Part shown: positions 11,340 through 26,300 of the stretch, piece after piece
Layout of the letters: the number at the start of each line of letters is the position of its first letter
Numbering within the stretch: the first letter of the stretch is position 1
NCBI GenBank assembly: GCA_025267735.1
Contig: CM046309.1
Location: 58,038,319 to 58,102,318 of the forward strand
Direction: 5' to 3'
Length of the DNA: 64,000 nucleotides
Source of the DNA: Mactra quadrangularis
Lineage: Eukaryota > Mollusca > Bivalvia > Venerida > Mactridae
Notes under the pieces: generated by a model
Told to the model about the DNA's origin: nothing
The model's input: only the letters and a program-made list of their open reading frames with translations
Databases searched by the model: none
Program-made: the position numbers and the translations under genes

Positions 11340-14300
11340 CTGAAAAAAAGAAAGTGAAAAGTATTCTTAAACAATTTAAAATATGGCAAAGTATAACCTC
11401 TACAGACTGGCCCTCTACAGAACAAAGCTTCTGCATAACAACAGCTTTTGACATTTCCCTTAGGTGTAATTTTAATGGAGTTTTACCTCTGCAGAGCATC
11501 AACCTCTGAACAGCAACATACTTTAGTCCCTCCCAGTGAGTGTTGATCGAGAGAGGTTGTACTGTACGTACGTATAGGTATGTCTTGTCTGTTTCTTAAT
11601 GCATTCATTGATATAACACATATTTTCATATATCATCGAGTCATTGAGCTACTGGTATCTGTTAATCAATCTCCCGATGAGTCTTTAACTTAGCTTTTAC
11701 CCCGTAATCAATGGTGCAACTGAATTATACAGCCCTAACAAGGTTCCATTCACACATAATTGAAGAGAAGCAGTCACAGAACATTTCCATCTCAATGAAA
11801 ATATAAACAGGGACCCCTGATGCGGTTTGAACCAGATACCTCTCAATACTTAAGCACAAGTCTCCATACTGAACTACGACAACTATGTAAAAACAAACAA
11901 ACTTAACCAATCTTTAGGCGCAAGTATTCCTATTGAACAACCTCTCCAACAGTAAGTAAGTAAATTTTATTTGAAGTCGGCAGACACAAACGCAAACACA
12001 AATATACGAAAAACAACCAAAATTAAACAACCCCTAAGCGCAAGTAATATCATTGAACTACTGCTCCTACGCAAACACAATCAAAACAAATAAACTTTAT
12101 TTAAAAAAATCCTTACTTCATTTTCTTCATCATGTCATCAAAGGATTCAGCCACAAAGTAAATTGGTTGCAGATCTTCATCCGTATAAGATTGGACAGCA
12201 GTTTTATCAGGATCAAAAGGTCTCTTCTCTGGCTTATCAGATAAAGCATGCTCCAGTTCACCGTATGATGAAAGAATACCAGCTCCGTATGCCTTTAATT
12301 CACCCTTTTGTTTACATATACCGAACTCAATTGTGAACCAATACAGCTGTAAAATATATAAGATTCATTCAGGACAGCATATACATGTAGTTAAAAATCT
12401 TACGATAATTTAACAATGCAACATAGAAGAATTTATGACTAAAATTGGTCGTAAGACGCTTGATAATACTTGCCCCCGGAATTCAACACAGTTTGTTAGC
12501 AAATCACTAGTTTTGTAGCGCAGTTAGTAGCGCACCGGCATTAACATGTTCGAATCCCACCATAGTCGACTATACACTTCCATGGAAATTTGACAATAAT
12601 GCCAAATTTTCTGTATTTATAAAGTGTATAGGAAAAGTTGCCAGACTTGTAGAAGGAAAGGTAAGTACTGATTATGGACATGAGCCAAGGTCCAGGAGAG
12701 TAGGTGCGCTGAACACCACGGAATTAAATCCAATCAAAAAGAAACAAGATTTCCATTATACAGGTAACTTGTCTTATAATAAATACATACATTTGTCCAG
12801 TTCCGAATCACCACACTTTGTAGGGAATAAATTGGCCACAAACACTAATAATGAATTCCCACACAAATCAACCAATATAGCAAAACAATATACTATAAGG
12901 GCTTTATTTGATGAGGATAATGATATAAACTAATGATTTATTCACTATACAAACATAAAACTTTAGTCAAGCTAAAATTCCAAAGACTTAAACCAACGAT
13001 TTCCAAAAAGATTGAAACTGTAAGCACTCCGTCCGACCATTTCGGTAAAATACTATTTCGCTGATGGCTTTGTACGCTTAAAACATATACAATATGAAAT
13101 TGTCAAACTTTTTGGACTGTAGTATAAACAATATAGAATGGCTTACACAAACGATGGTAAAAAAATTAATTCAAACTCTTAGAGTTTTTGCTCGACTTTA
13201 GATTTTGCAAAGCATGTCAAATGGATCACAAACCATGCTTTCAGAGCAGTTCCAGTATAAATGTTTACATAGTTAAAATAAAAAAGATCACTTTACAACA
13301 TCATCTCACTTACCGTAGCAAACTTTTCAATATCTGAATCAGATGCTCCTAACGAGGCAAGACCGAGGTTTTGTGAGAACTGTGCGACAACTGGATCAGC
13401 AAGCATCGGTACATGGCCTAGCAGCTCATGGATACAATCACTGGAAATACAAACGAGAGGCATTAGTGGGTGACAAAATCGAAACGTTCGTGGACAAATC
13501 ACTCGTAATACATGTACTACATTTATTCTATTATTTATCGAGTGGACTATTTTGTGACGTCTCTTAATATTTAAAAATGTTCAGTAATTCAGCTACCGAT
13601 ATTCATGCGCGTCAATATTCACAAAACTTTAAAATATCATCAAGAATATGCACCTATTTAACTAAAGAACATACGAGAATAGCAAAAATAATGGCTTTTA
13701 CAAGTTTAATTCAAACTTTCCAATGTGCATCGGCCTTTTGACAGACTCCCAGTCATATAGCCACGAACTACTTTTAAGGCGTTGATAAACATGTGTGTAA
13801 AAAACTAAGGAACGACAACTCCGCTCGAAATTTATTTCATGTTAATTAATGCTACAGCTACTTACGGTTCTGGAGAATAGTCAGGCTTTGAAGGATGTCT
13901 CACATATTGAGTACATTGGAATACACGAAATGCCAAACTAGCCAGAAAGTCTCTAGCAGACAGTAAACCTGACACTGGACGTAACTGGAACCCTGTGCGA
14001 CCTGTATGATAGAACGATTAGTAAAGAGATATCAAAAACAGCAACAGTCAAAAGTACAGGCCTGTCACGAAGCTTAAAAGCAAAGATCGTGATATTTCTA
14101 TTTTATGTCATGAAATTGTCACCACAAACTACTACCTAACATACGAACCTATGGAGTTCTAATGGTAATAGCATTGTCAAAGCAAAGGGCAAGGGTTTGG
14201 TGACTTCCCAGAGAACAGAGAACTTGTAATTAAATAAGTAAGAACATGGCGATAGGAATTAATGAAAGAAACAGAACGAGTAATTACCTTCTTTAAAAGA

Positions 14301-17300
14301 ACATACATGTACATTAAAAACATTCATAATTTCTCAAATCCCTGTCACCGACGCGCAACTAAAGAGATGAGCAAAGTTATCAACTGTTGAAGGGAAACTT
14401 ATAGACCACTGTATGCTATTTCTTAAATGTAACACTAACTCTGATTGTACTCTCCTTTGCATCGTCCGAAAGTTACACTCGTTTACTTAAACTGAAGTAA
14501 AAGTTGCAGACGTTCTTTGTTTTTCTTTGTATTAACTTAGGAAAAGAGATTAATAATGTGATTATACATCAATATCTGTTATGTCCACCACGTCTACGGA
14601 TCACGGCAAGCAATCGTAAACGCATAGACCAGCTAGGAGTTCAGTTACCGCGAACGTTACAGAACGTTCCGTAACGATACATTCGAAACTCCTCGGCCAT
14701 TTGCTTCGAATAATTTTGGACATATCTAGACGCTATTTTGAAACTACCGGTGTTGAAGTAAACAAATATATGGCCGAGGAGTTCCGAATGTATCGTTCTG
14801 TAACGTTCTGTAACGTTCGCGGTAACTGAACACGTCCCTGTCGTATCGTCTAATGACGTCGATGGGATTTTACTTCACGTCCCTCCATCTCTTTAAACGT
14901 TAATTATGCTTAAGATATTAACTGAAATTTAATGAAATTTACATAGATATATGGGAAATAGATTTTGCTAAAGAATGATATCAAACATACCTACATTGAA
15001 TTTAACGTTGTATGTGAAATTTGTGTTTACTGCGTGTATAATTTTTTGCGTGTCAGTATATATTCACTGAGCTGCGAAGGGAAGGTAACTCTGATTCAAA
15101 AAAGACATTTTAACCCTTCTTGGTATAAAAATAAACGACGAGACAACAACGTCAAATCTAGGCATTGAATGAATGAATATCGGGTGTACAATGCCATATT
15201 AAAAAGTTGGCTTGGAAAGAGTTCAATCAATGAAATATGTGAAACTACTTCAATAGGGCCTTTAATGCACTTGGCGACATTTTGGTAAGAGATTGGGAAA
15301 TTCTACACTTTCAGTAGAAGATGCATGATGAAAGACGAGCTCCTACTATTGGATTAACTGAGCATTGTAATTGGAATTGGAAGCATTTTAATGAATCACA
15401 GTTTGTTTTATGCCAGTAAATTAATCCACGTAATTTTACAGCTAAGTAAGTAGAGCTACCATTTAAGGACATATTGAAGTATCAAATTGGTTAGCTAAGT
15501 GCAAGACTTTATAAGTTAGTGAGTAAATATATTGTAGGTACGTGATATTGGAACTATCAGGAGTCTGCAAGTACTCTGTGACTTCCATTATCTTCTGAAA
15601 GACTTCTCTCTGAACTTTAGCCAATTTATCTCCTAGTCTTTTGCATATAATTCCAATTTCGGCTCCTGGAACCTCGTCTTGATAACATATTAAGGTGATA
15701 TTTCATCTTATCGCGACTGTTTCATAATTTATGTCTACTATTAGATGGTTAGCTACGGTATGACTAGGGTGAATAGTTAAGTGATCTTTATATAATGTAG
15801 CAAACTCTAATATTTCATCCATTTTTGTAGCAAAAAAGGAATACTCAAACAGTGTATAAAATCATAAGATAACTTTTACAATTTTATGTACGAAAATGCA
15901 CACGTAAGCGTGTGAATTGTAAGTGTCAATTCTGAATCCTCTGCAGAAATTATTTCAGCAAATGACCCAGTTTACGGTTCGATTCAATATTTGTGTGGAG
16001 GATTCTAAGCTAACGTTCAATCTTCAGGGAACCAATTGAGAATTTTAGAGGAAAGGAAAGTAGCAGTTATTTTATGCGCATCATAAAGTTTCAAAATTTA
16101 TTTCAATAATAACCAGAAGGTCATAAGCCCAAGCGGCAAATACAGAATACAAAATTGACATGTCATTAATTATTATTGATAAAATGCATAGTTAACACAA
16201 ATAGATAAATAAGTTGTATTAATATGCATAAAATCATCATATGTGTGGCCACAGCAAAATAAGAGAAAGGGCTTACGTTTCAGAAAGTTAGAGACATCTT
16301 CAAGTTGTGGTATAGCGTCAGGAGAGTAGCCACAATCAGATTCCAGTAGACGAAATGACTGTACATATTCTATACAAGCATATTTTGGTACCAACTGTTT
16401 CACTGCTTTATATACCTGACCCCTGAAATGTATCACATGTTTATATTAAATTACATGTTTTACTATAAGTATTTTACTTACATTTTTGTATTTCTGACGA
16501 ATGCTCAGGGATATGTATTAGCTATTCTCAGCAGAGTGGGACACTTGATGTTGATTTAGGGGCTTTCAGCAAGGGGCCTCTTTGTCTCTGCCAGATTGGT
16601 TAAGGGACTATTAGCAAAGGGCCTCTTAGTCCCAGATAGGTTAAAGAGCCCATCAGCAAGGGGCCTCTTAGTCGTTGACAGATTAATAAAGGGACTTCTT
16701 GATACATGTACATACGTAGGCGTGAGAATGGCCGTAGAAAATATTTCATAAACAAACCCATCGTATGTTTTGTAAGTACAGTTTCGAACAAGACACCAAA
16801 TAATGCAATGTTACATTTCAAAACTCACAATTGATAATCTAAATGATTTTATTTTCATGTACACCGTTTGCATGTTTGTTTGTTGGGTTTAACGCCGTAG
16901 CAGCACATTGTATAGGTCATATAACGGCGGTCAGTCAACCTACTCACTCCTCCTGGAAAGGCTAAATATCTGGATTTAGCTGTTAACCAACAACTAAGCA
17001 CATGCTTTCGTCAGTGACTGACATCTGCCCTACATAATGAAGAATCATTGGTAGGCCGTATGTAAGAATGGTCGTAGAAATAATTTCATGACCAAACTCC
17101 ACGTAAGTATGCACCGCCCGGGAATCGAATCCACGACCCCTCGATCAGTAGACTTCTGTTCTTCCAACTGAGCTCGCCGGGCGGCACGATTGATTTTTAA
17201 ATGATTCATTTTCATGTACATTGTGTACAATTAACATGTCATAGAACTGAACCTTAAAAAAACAAAATGTTAACAACAATGTACATACACGCAGATGACT

Positions 17301-20300
17301 TGTATCGAAAATTAGAGGAAACAATTATGTTTTATGTAGGTTTTATGTGCACTTAAACTTGATAGAATTAAAATATACCATCATGAAGGACAGATTTAAG
17401 TATAAAATAAATTGGAACATAAAGCTGTAATTACGGAAGTACACTTAGCAGATGTTGTGTCAAGGAACGCCTTTGGAAACATTGATTTGTTTGTTGTTTC
17501 CAAAATTAAAACAATATAACTTTATAGATAATAGACTTAGAATACTTAGATCAAATGCAAAATAATGTATACACTTAAAGACAAAAAGTGAATTTTAATT
17601 ATTAAGATACTAAATGTTTTTAGAAAATGCATTTTTTGTCAAGGTTTCATGCCGATGCATGTTAAGCAACTTTACACATAATAGCCCTGGTCTTTGAGCT
17701 ACAGGCATATAGCTATCAAATTGTAATGAGGAGTCTTTTACTCGCTTAAGTGTGTCAGACATATTGGGACTACCATAAAGTTCTTGCAGTGCCCTGGCTT
17801 GTTTCGAATCCGGGCGTTCTCAGTCCCTCAGCATGGGTTCTAAAACTAGACGTCTGTTCCTACAAATAGTATTACACTTTTGAAAATTAGTTTAATTACG
17901 TAAAATATCATACCAAGCTTTCACTTCAGAATCAGCGTATGTTACCCTTGGTATCGCTTGTCCACTGAAATGCAGAAGTAAACATTTATTAAATGTACAT
18001 ACATGTAATTTAGTTACATAAACCGACCAAAAACGCTCTTAGATATGCCGGGAATAACGGTCACCTGCCGACCTCGGCCAGCGGCCAGTCAAAAATCATC
18101 GCCGCGGCCAGTCAAGATCTACGAACAAAGGGCGGAGGATTATTTGATAACGGCGGCTCGTAATAATGGGCCGTTCAACCCATTGATTTAGTAGACAGCG
18201 CAATGGTTGTCTCTGAAAAGATGCTGAAACACTAGCGGTTATAATGTTGATCAACTTTGGGCATTTCACTTTACTTAGTATTTTTAACATTTTAAAGTAA
18301 GTTTTAAATTGCAACATTTCGTAAATTTTGACATAAGATTTGTTTCAAAAGCGATGTCGAAAGCAAGCGGCCATTTTTTGTACATGCATGTTCATAGACG
18401 AAAGTCTAAAATGTTCAACTAATCCTTCATACCAATCACCATACCTTGCAATCAAACAAGTATCACAATAACCTTAATATGTAAGAACATTTGTATTACA
18501 CATAATAATTAATTAAACAAGGAATAAGCCACAAGTGTTGTGAGTGAAAATGTCATTTATTTATTAAATGACGGAATCATACATAACATCTCAAAAACAT
18601 ATATACAACCCATCAAATGATATATATTCATGAAACAGTATAAAATTTCAATCATTTTTGTTAAAACGCATTGGTCATGAAAATGATATAAATGGTCATT
18701 ATTAGGACCAGTTCGGATTACAATAAATTGATTTCAGAAGAAAGAAACACAGCTATTAAGGGAATAACAAAGCGGTCAAGTTTGGTCATACAGTCAAGTA
18801 ACCTTTTGCTCTTTGTAGGCCAACATTTTATCGGCAGGTTTGACTTATTGCTGATAAATTGTTTAATAACACGAAACAAAACAAGACTGTTCGTCCGACC
18901 AATATAAAACATCAATGCTTTGCCGCTTTCTATGGTGGCATATTTCTGCCATCACATAACCACATAACTAACTAGTTAATTAAGATGTTAACTAGTTACG
19001 GTAACAAGTTAACCACTTAACTTACTTAACTAAAGAGGTTAACTTGTTACCGTAACTAGTTAACCTCTTAATAACTAGTCAGTTATGTGGTTATATGATG
19101 GCAGAAATATGCCACCATAGCTTTCACCTCATATTGTGAACGCTGTAGAGATCAATGAAAGAGCATTATCATCGTATTTGTAGGCATATAGTAAATAGAG
19201 TCAACCTCTCAAGTCTATACAGTACAACCTTTCTTGAACAACACCCCTAGGGATAGCCCATCCAAAAACTACCCCGTTGTTTCCTCGAGCAAGAAACTTA
19301 ATTCTACTAGCTCAGTACTGGGGGACCAGGAAGCGGACTCGAAAGTGATTTATCTAAGTTGTAAGAACTTGTTTCACAATCGAGCAAAAATGAGAATTAG
19401 TATAAACCCATAGAAAGGGACTAAAGTGTGTTGTTGTTCAGGAGTTGCTGCTCTGCAGAGGTTAAATGTAAATGTAAATTAAAATTGCACCTAAGGGAAA
19501 CATCAAAAGCTGTCGCTGTGCAGAGAATTTGTTCTGTAGAGGGTCGCTCGGCAGAGTTTATACTGTATGAATAACAAATGCACATTATTGAAAAACCAGT
19601 GAATGGGGGACATAATAGAATTGCCCCGTCGTCCTGCTGTGATGACATTTCAATATTGCAGCATTATCGGCTAACTCATTAATATTGTTGTAATAAAGTC
19701 AACCGCATGTCAAATATCTACTTAATGGACGTGATTTTTGTTCGGTTTGCATTATAGCATCATACAGTGAAATGTAATTTTATACTTAAATCGTTATGTC
19801 ATTTCTGCTCTGTTCTATTTAATAAAAGAACAGATGGAAATATTCGTACATTGAACAGCGGGTTTACTCATGTTTTGTTTAGCCTTTTTGTGTTTCACAT
19901 TAGCTGGAATGATTAAATAACTTAGCAGTAAAGGAACACTGCCATGTGAAGTTTTAAATTGTATTCATTAAAATAGGGTTTAAATTCTTTTATCACTTTA
20001 ATGTTTTCATATATTAAACATGATACGAGTTTGGCTTTATATAAATGTATTTCACTCTGTTCAGGATTTCGATTTTCGATTTTTTTTCTTTTCACATAAA
20101 GCATTTTTGACTTTGATATAATCATAAGCAGCATGAGTTCGTATTAAAGGGATATACAGGCAAATGACTGCCAAAAGTATAGAAGGATAGAAGTTTAGTC
20201 TTTAAAACAGTATTAAGAACGTAAGAAATCACTTACTAATAACATTTGTCACTTATAACATTTAACTGAACGAATTAAAACATGTGGCATACACATTGTT

Positions 20301-23300
20301 CAAAACGAACGTAGGATACTGAGGGAATCACTAATCTATTTATAGATTTGTTATATGTCGTACTCGCTGAAATTGAACATTTCCATATACGATGATTCTG
20401 AGGCGGAGTTCACATGCTCACGCGTCCGCCATCCGCGTACATCACCCGCTTCCGTCATCTACGCGGTGTGTTCACATGTACGCGCGTCGTCATCCGTCAA
20501 ATATAATTAATACAATAAAATAAGGAATAATTTAAAAAGATGAAGGGGATCATTCATTATCAGAAATAAAGTGGTCAAATCAGCCGAGAGATAGTCATTA
20601 TGTCTCTTTCAGCATATCCATGAAACATCAATGTCAATGGCTTCCCCTATTGACTCCCAAGTATTTTTGTTATATCGGCGTCTTTGTAATCTTTGAGACT
20701 TGGTTGTACATAATCACATTGACGCACCAACTCTATTATTTTCTCGCTTACCTATTCAGAATTTAGCTTTTGCTTCGACATGCTGTTCTGCCAATCTGCT
20801 ATCCACGTCTGTCCGCGTACGCGTCAAAACTCGAGCAAAGAGCGGATGAAGGACGCGTACACATCTGAACACATCTATAAAATGTAATAAGAGCATTTTT
20901 TTCAATTTCTGGACGCGGATGACGTGTGCGTACACACGTGAACACCGCCTATGGCGGATGACGTACGCGGATGGCGGATGCGTACACATGTGAACACCAC
21001 CTAAGACATATGTTTCGCTTGAATCCATGATAAGTATGGTCTCTTTTAATTGGTCCAGAGAGTCGTCGCTTTATAGGCCAATGGGGTTAACTGTAAACTC
21101 AAGAGTTCAATACTTACTAACGGTATCCGAAAGCAATGTCGGCGATTTCTTTTCTCCTTTGTCTGTATTCCTTATCTGTGAAACCCTGAAATGATTTATT
21201 GTCACATTTATTCACAGTATATAGCAAAAGACCTCGACAGTGAGTGAGGCTTGTAAATAGATTCACGTAGTCAGGTAGTGGGCGTTCAAAAGCTTGAAGC
21301 CAAGACCATAACATGCAATTACTAAATACAATTCATGAACAACTTATTCTACGTACATCAGAATATGGCATTGGACATCATTGTCAATATCCTGGTACTG
21401 ACAAATTGGCTTAATCAGTTTTGTAGCGTTTGACTAAGAATCTGAAGGTCGCAGGTTCGATTCCGGCGCGAGACCTAGACATGTCAGCAACTGGCAAGGT
21501 CGATGTGGCGATGTGCTTAGCCATAAGTAAAAGCTTTGGTTCAGAGAGCTAGGTCCACCCAGAGACCGTAAATACAAGAAAAGTCCCGAAACACAATTGC
21601 GAAAGAAAAGTGTGCAGCTCGGAAGGCTAGAAATGGAAGCACTTCATCAATCTCAACCGACCACAGATGCCCAACTTTTTGAGGATATTTCCGTGCCCGG
21701 AATGGCCTCATCAGTCATCTACGGACTCATAGAATGAACTCAACAAACTGAAACTATGGTCATGGTCGACGACGACAGACGAACATTTGTCAGTCATTGA
21801 CGAAAGTATGCGCTTAGTAGTTGGTTAACAGCTTAATTCAAAGATTTAGCCTTTCCAGGAGAAATGAGTAGATTGACTGACCGCCGTGATATAACCTATA
21901 CAATGTGTTGCTACGGCGTTAAACCTAACAAACAAACGTAAATAAACAACAAACATGTTTGTTGCTAGCAGTAGGCGGCAAATAAGTATTCTTAGATATA
22001 TTTTTTTGTAATTTCATTTTATCTCGACATAGATCACAGTGATAGACCAAATATCTCAACGTAAAACATCTTCCTTAAAGTCAATTGATTATTGTAAATG
22101 ATTTGTTACATTCAGACATGAATTGGCGGCCATATTTACGTTGATGACCAGTGAATGGACAGCAGACGATATTTATGGAAAGTGTCTGAGAGTTGGTAAC
22201 AACTTGTATTGTATTGCAGTGGATAAAAAATGAACCCTAATCACCAAACCTACAGTGGTCACGCAATATCCAGATTTTTATGATGGCTTGAGACATTTGT
22301 CTACATATTTTAAATTTACTATCTTTTTATGGTATTTCTGACCATTGCATATCATATATTGGCATATACTTGTGTAGTTCAGCTTATTACTAAAGTGCAC
22401 TTGTTTCAATTTCTGAGGCGTAGACAAATTGGCACATGAATGTTATGAGGAGCGACGATCATTTTCAAAGATGGCCGCCATTTTATTTTGACGATTTATT
22501 TCCAAGATGGCCGCCACTTCATTAGACAATCATGTTTTCAAGATGGCCGTCATTTTATTCAACAATAGTGAGTAGGTCAATTATTTTGAATCAACAGGTC
22601 AGCATACCAGCTAAGGATAACAAAATATTACATAAAATATACAATCACGTCAACAAAATCTTGCTTTATTACACCTACACATTTTGGAACCTGTCTAAAA
22701 TATGGCAGCCATTTTGGAAGGCGTGGTTCAAGATGTTTACTTACCGGATGATCACAGTCTAACTCTGGTTCGAACTTTGTTACAATATGTGTACAGTTAT
22801 CAAGGTCTGATATATGACGAGGGAACCAGACTTCTGTAATAAAATGAACTTATATGCATGTAAATTCTCCTCAATTACGCAGGGTATTATTCGTCAACGT
22901 ATGAGTACCCATGGGTTTCCGAGAAGGATGAAAGTACAGTTTCTTTTATGAAAACGATGAATTTAAAAAGATAGCCGGTTCCAATAAAACTATATTTCGA
23001 GTGTAAAACATAAAAAAACTTAAAACTTTAGAAAGTCTACGCATTTTCTGGTTATATCATGATATATTCAAAGGCCGTTAAAAGGATCTCGAAAACCGAT
23101 GACACTACATATTTACAGGGTCTTTGGCAAATGCCGATGGTTTAAAATGCCAATCTGCACTTTTAGAACCTAGGCTAGCACAAAACTATTACTTTTGGAG
23201 TCATATACTGATAATATCAGGAGTGTTGTTAAATGGATCCAGTGTAGGTTGCTAGGAAACCGTTGTTAGGAAACAACATATACATGTAGCGACAAAGCTA

Positions 23301-26300
23301 AATGTCACTTTAAGATTCGTTAGTCATTTCCGTTGATAAGCAACATTTTCTTTATTTTACGATCCAATTAAGTGCAATTAAATATATTTTGGTCTGATAC
23401 AATCAGTTTTTTACATGAACAAGCAGTAAGCATCAATCACGTGAAGATCGCCTTTTAAACTACGAGGAAGGTTGAACACTTCCGGAAAATGCGCAGAATG
23501 ATTCATTTATTGCTCACTCTCACGCATCAGTCATAAAAATGAAAGTTAAATAATTATTCGGAAAACCTCGGCGATCTTCTATGCAGATATGCCTCGGACA
23601 TAATAAGGAGAAAAAGTAACTGCAACATGGATTTTGTAGTAAATTTAGATTTTATTGAATATGGATTCCCTTGAAATAATGTCAGGACTACATTGAAACA
23701 ATCATGATGTGTACATTGTACTTTATGGTGAAAAAAGGGTGTTTATCGATGTAAATCGCAAGAGTGTAAAATAGCAATGGTCGTGTATGAATGTATAAAA
23801 GAGTATAATCCTTAGCCAAAACAATTACGATTCAAACTCTAAAAGAAATGTTATATATGGACCTGTAGCGGCTCACACTAGAGTAAAGAACTCTTGCATT
23901 GGGACTAGATTCTTGGCTGTATTACATGTTCTACCATGTATTAAATACTTTTTTGATCAGAACTTATCTTTTATTTTCTCACAGTTTACATGGTAAAGAC
24001 ACGAAAACAAATCAAATATAGATATAAATGCAACATGACAGTACAATTTTCAATAGGTAAGATTTAACTATCAAATTTGCAATGGTGTAGCTGGCATTCA
24101 CTGCCATACATTTCATTAAATGAGAATGAAAAAATCACGGTTATTTGTACATCTTAACATAACATAATATGTCATAATTGTAGAACTGCACTGATTACAA
24201 AAAACACTATTATTAAATAGTATTGACAGACAAACATACCCTGTGTGGTGACAACTTTTTCACTTTCACACCATATTTCCGCCACAGAGTTATTCTGACG
24301 TATGGTATTCATCACTGACGTCATAGTTTCCTTCAAGCCAGTACATTGTAGCAATATGTCATACTTCACACCAGGTTTTGTTGCCTGTCTAGACTCTATA
24401 TGCTCTAAGGTTATCTTTGATGCCTGGAAGACAAATTTTATATATGGTTAATGCCCTTTGTATACATAAACATGGTGTTTCATGATGTCTGCTACCGTAA
24501 AAAACTTTAATACTCTGCAGGGGCGGATCCAGGATTTTTTCTAGGGGGTTCGAACTTTTTCTAGGGGGTCCAAACTTTAGAACCACAACCACATTTTACA
24601 CATTATGTAGAATAATGCAACATATTAATAATAAAAACTACATAACCATTAAATCTATGATGAGCACCAAACAAATTACTTCATGTTACTTAAAAATGAC
24701 TTACAGTCAATATATAGACTAATAAACAGGTACATTTTGGAAATGCCAAGGAGGTCCGGACCCCACTGATCCCCTCCCCGCTAGATCCGCCTATGCTCTG
24801 TTTGATTTTTATAAACTCAAGTTTCACGATTAGGTTCATCGAAATGAATGTTCTTACTAACAGAATGGTGTTAACAGTCTACGAAAATTGTGGGAGTCCA
24901 GTTGCCCGGGACAATCACTTTTAGTTCGGGCAACCAACAATTTCTTATAGGCAACCACTTACAGATCCTAATTTCGTAGACTATGTTAGTATGAAGACAC
25001 TTATTCTTAAATTTAGCATTTAGGACTTAAAAATCGTCAAAAGTCGGCATGACTTTGCAATAGAAGAGTTGGTATTTAAAGCGAAACTTTTTCTGCCATT
25101 GCGAAGAAAATGAACTCTTGTTACAAGTATACTAAGGCTAGCTGACCTATACTACAGGCTATACATTGTGAGAAATGTAAAAAATAACCCAGACAAAAAC
25201 GTACTCGAGTTATCATAATCATAACTAACAGGGCATGTTTTATACATAAAAATCACCTTTAAAGATCTAAAGAATCAATGAGGATAAATGTGTATTTATG
25301 GATTATGTTTTCAACAAAAGTACAACCAATTTACTCACTTCCGGCGACATATCAACAGCGTATGAATATGATACAAAAATTTGCATAAAGTGCTAAATTA
25401 AAAAAAATGAGCAATTAGATTTAGCGGTGACTAGAAGGACGGATGTGTAATTAAACGAAATGCAAATTATTCAAACATGTCTTCATTGTGATTTGATTAT
25501 ATAAAGCGAGCATTTCTATAGAACACTGAATGTGACTTTTTTACGAGGCGCCATTTTATCAAAGCGTCCCACAGCGGCGCTTCCGATTTGTTAATAACTG
25601 AGCACCGCTGAATAGCAATAATCATTAATAATTTCATTCATTCTTTAGGATATAAATGCATTCACGTCAGTATTAATATACATAAAACATGGAAACCGTT
25701 TTGAGTCTATAGAAATCTTTCGCAATTATTAGACGAAGTGCTATCTGAATGTACTTCCGCTCCGGAAGTCATGTTTGCGCATGAGCGAAGAGGTCATGTT
25801 ATAAACAATGTAAATAGGTTCATTTATTATGATATAGGCGCAATGTTATAGAAAAAATAAGTATATTTCGCAGCTTGACTTCGTCTTTTTCTGTCTACAG
25901 TGAAAAAATTAAACGCAGGGGTTCCTTATAATAGTAATTACCCCAAATGTCAGGCGTCTCAGAGTGTCAGAGTGTGACAGAAGAAGAAACTATTCCAGTA
26001 AACTATGGAAAAAGAGATATACTGGACGCCTTGGACATTAAATCAAATGTCCTGATTTTGAGACGCATATTTGAGAGAGAGACTATGGAGGAAATGTTAC
26101 CTGAGTTATGGAGAAGCACTGGAGAGTTTTCTGAAGCATAAATAACGTTTTCTACGGCATTTTCTAACGCGTTCAGTACAAACGCTTTCCGAATATACGC
26201 TTATTTTATATTATATAATTACAATACAATGACTTCGTATATTGCACAAAGAGTGAAGCTGGCATAAAAGGGAGAAGGCGAAATAAATATCAATTTGCAT

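Noticed and set aside
19922..20134. 70-codon minus-strand frame in TH intron 5.
   Set aside because: Lys/Ile/Tyr-rich AT-driven frame without motif or splice support.
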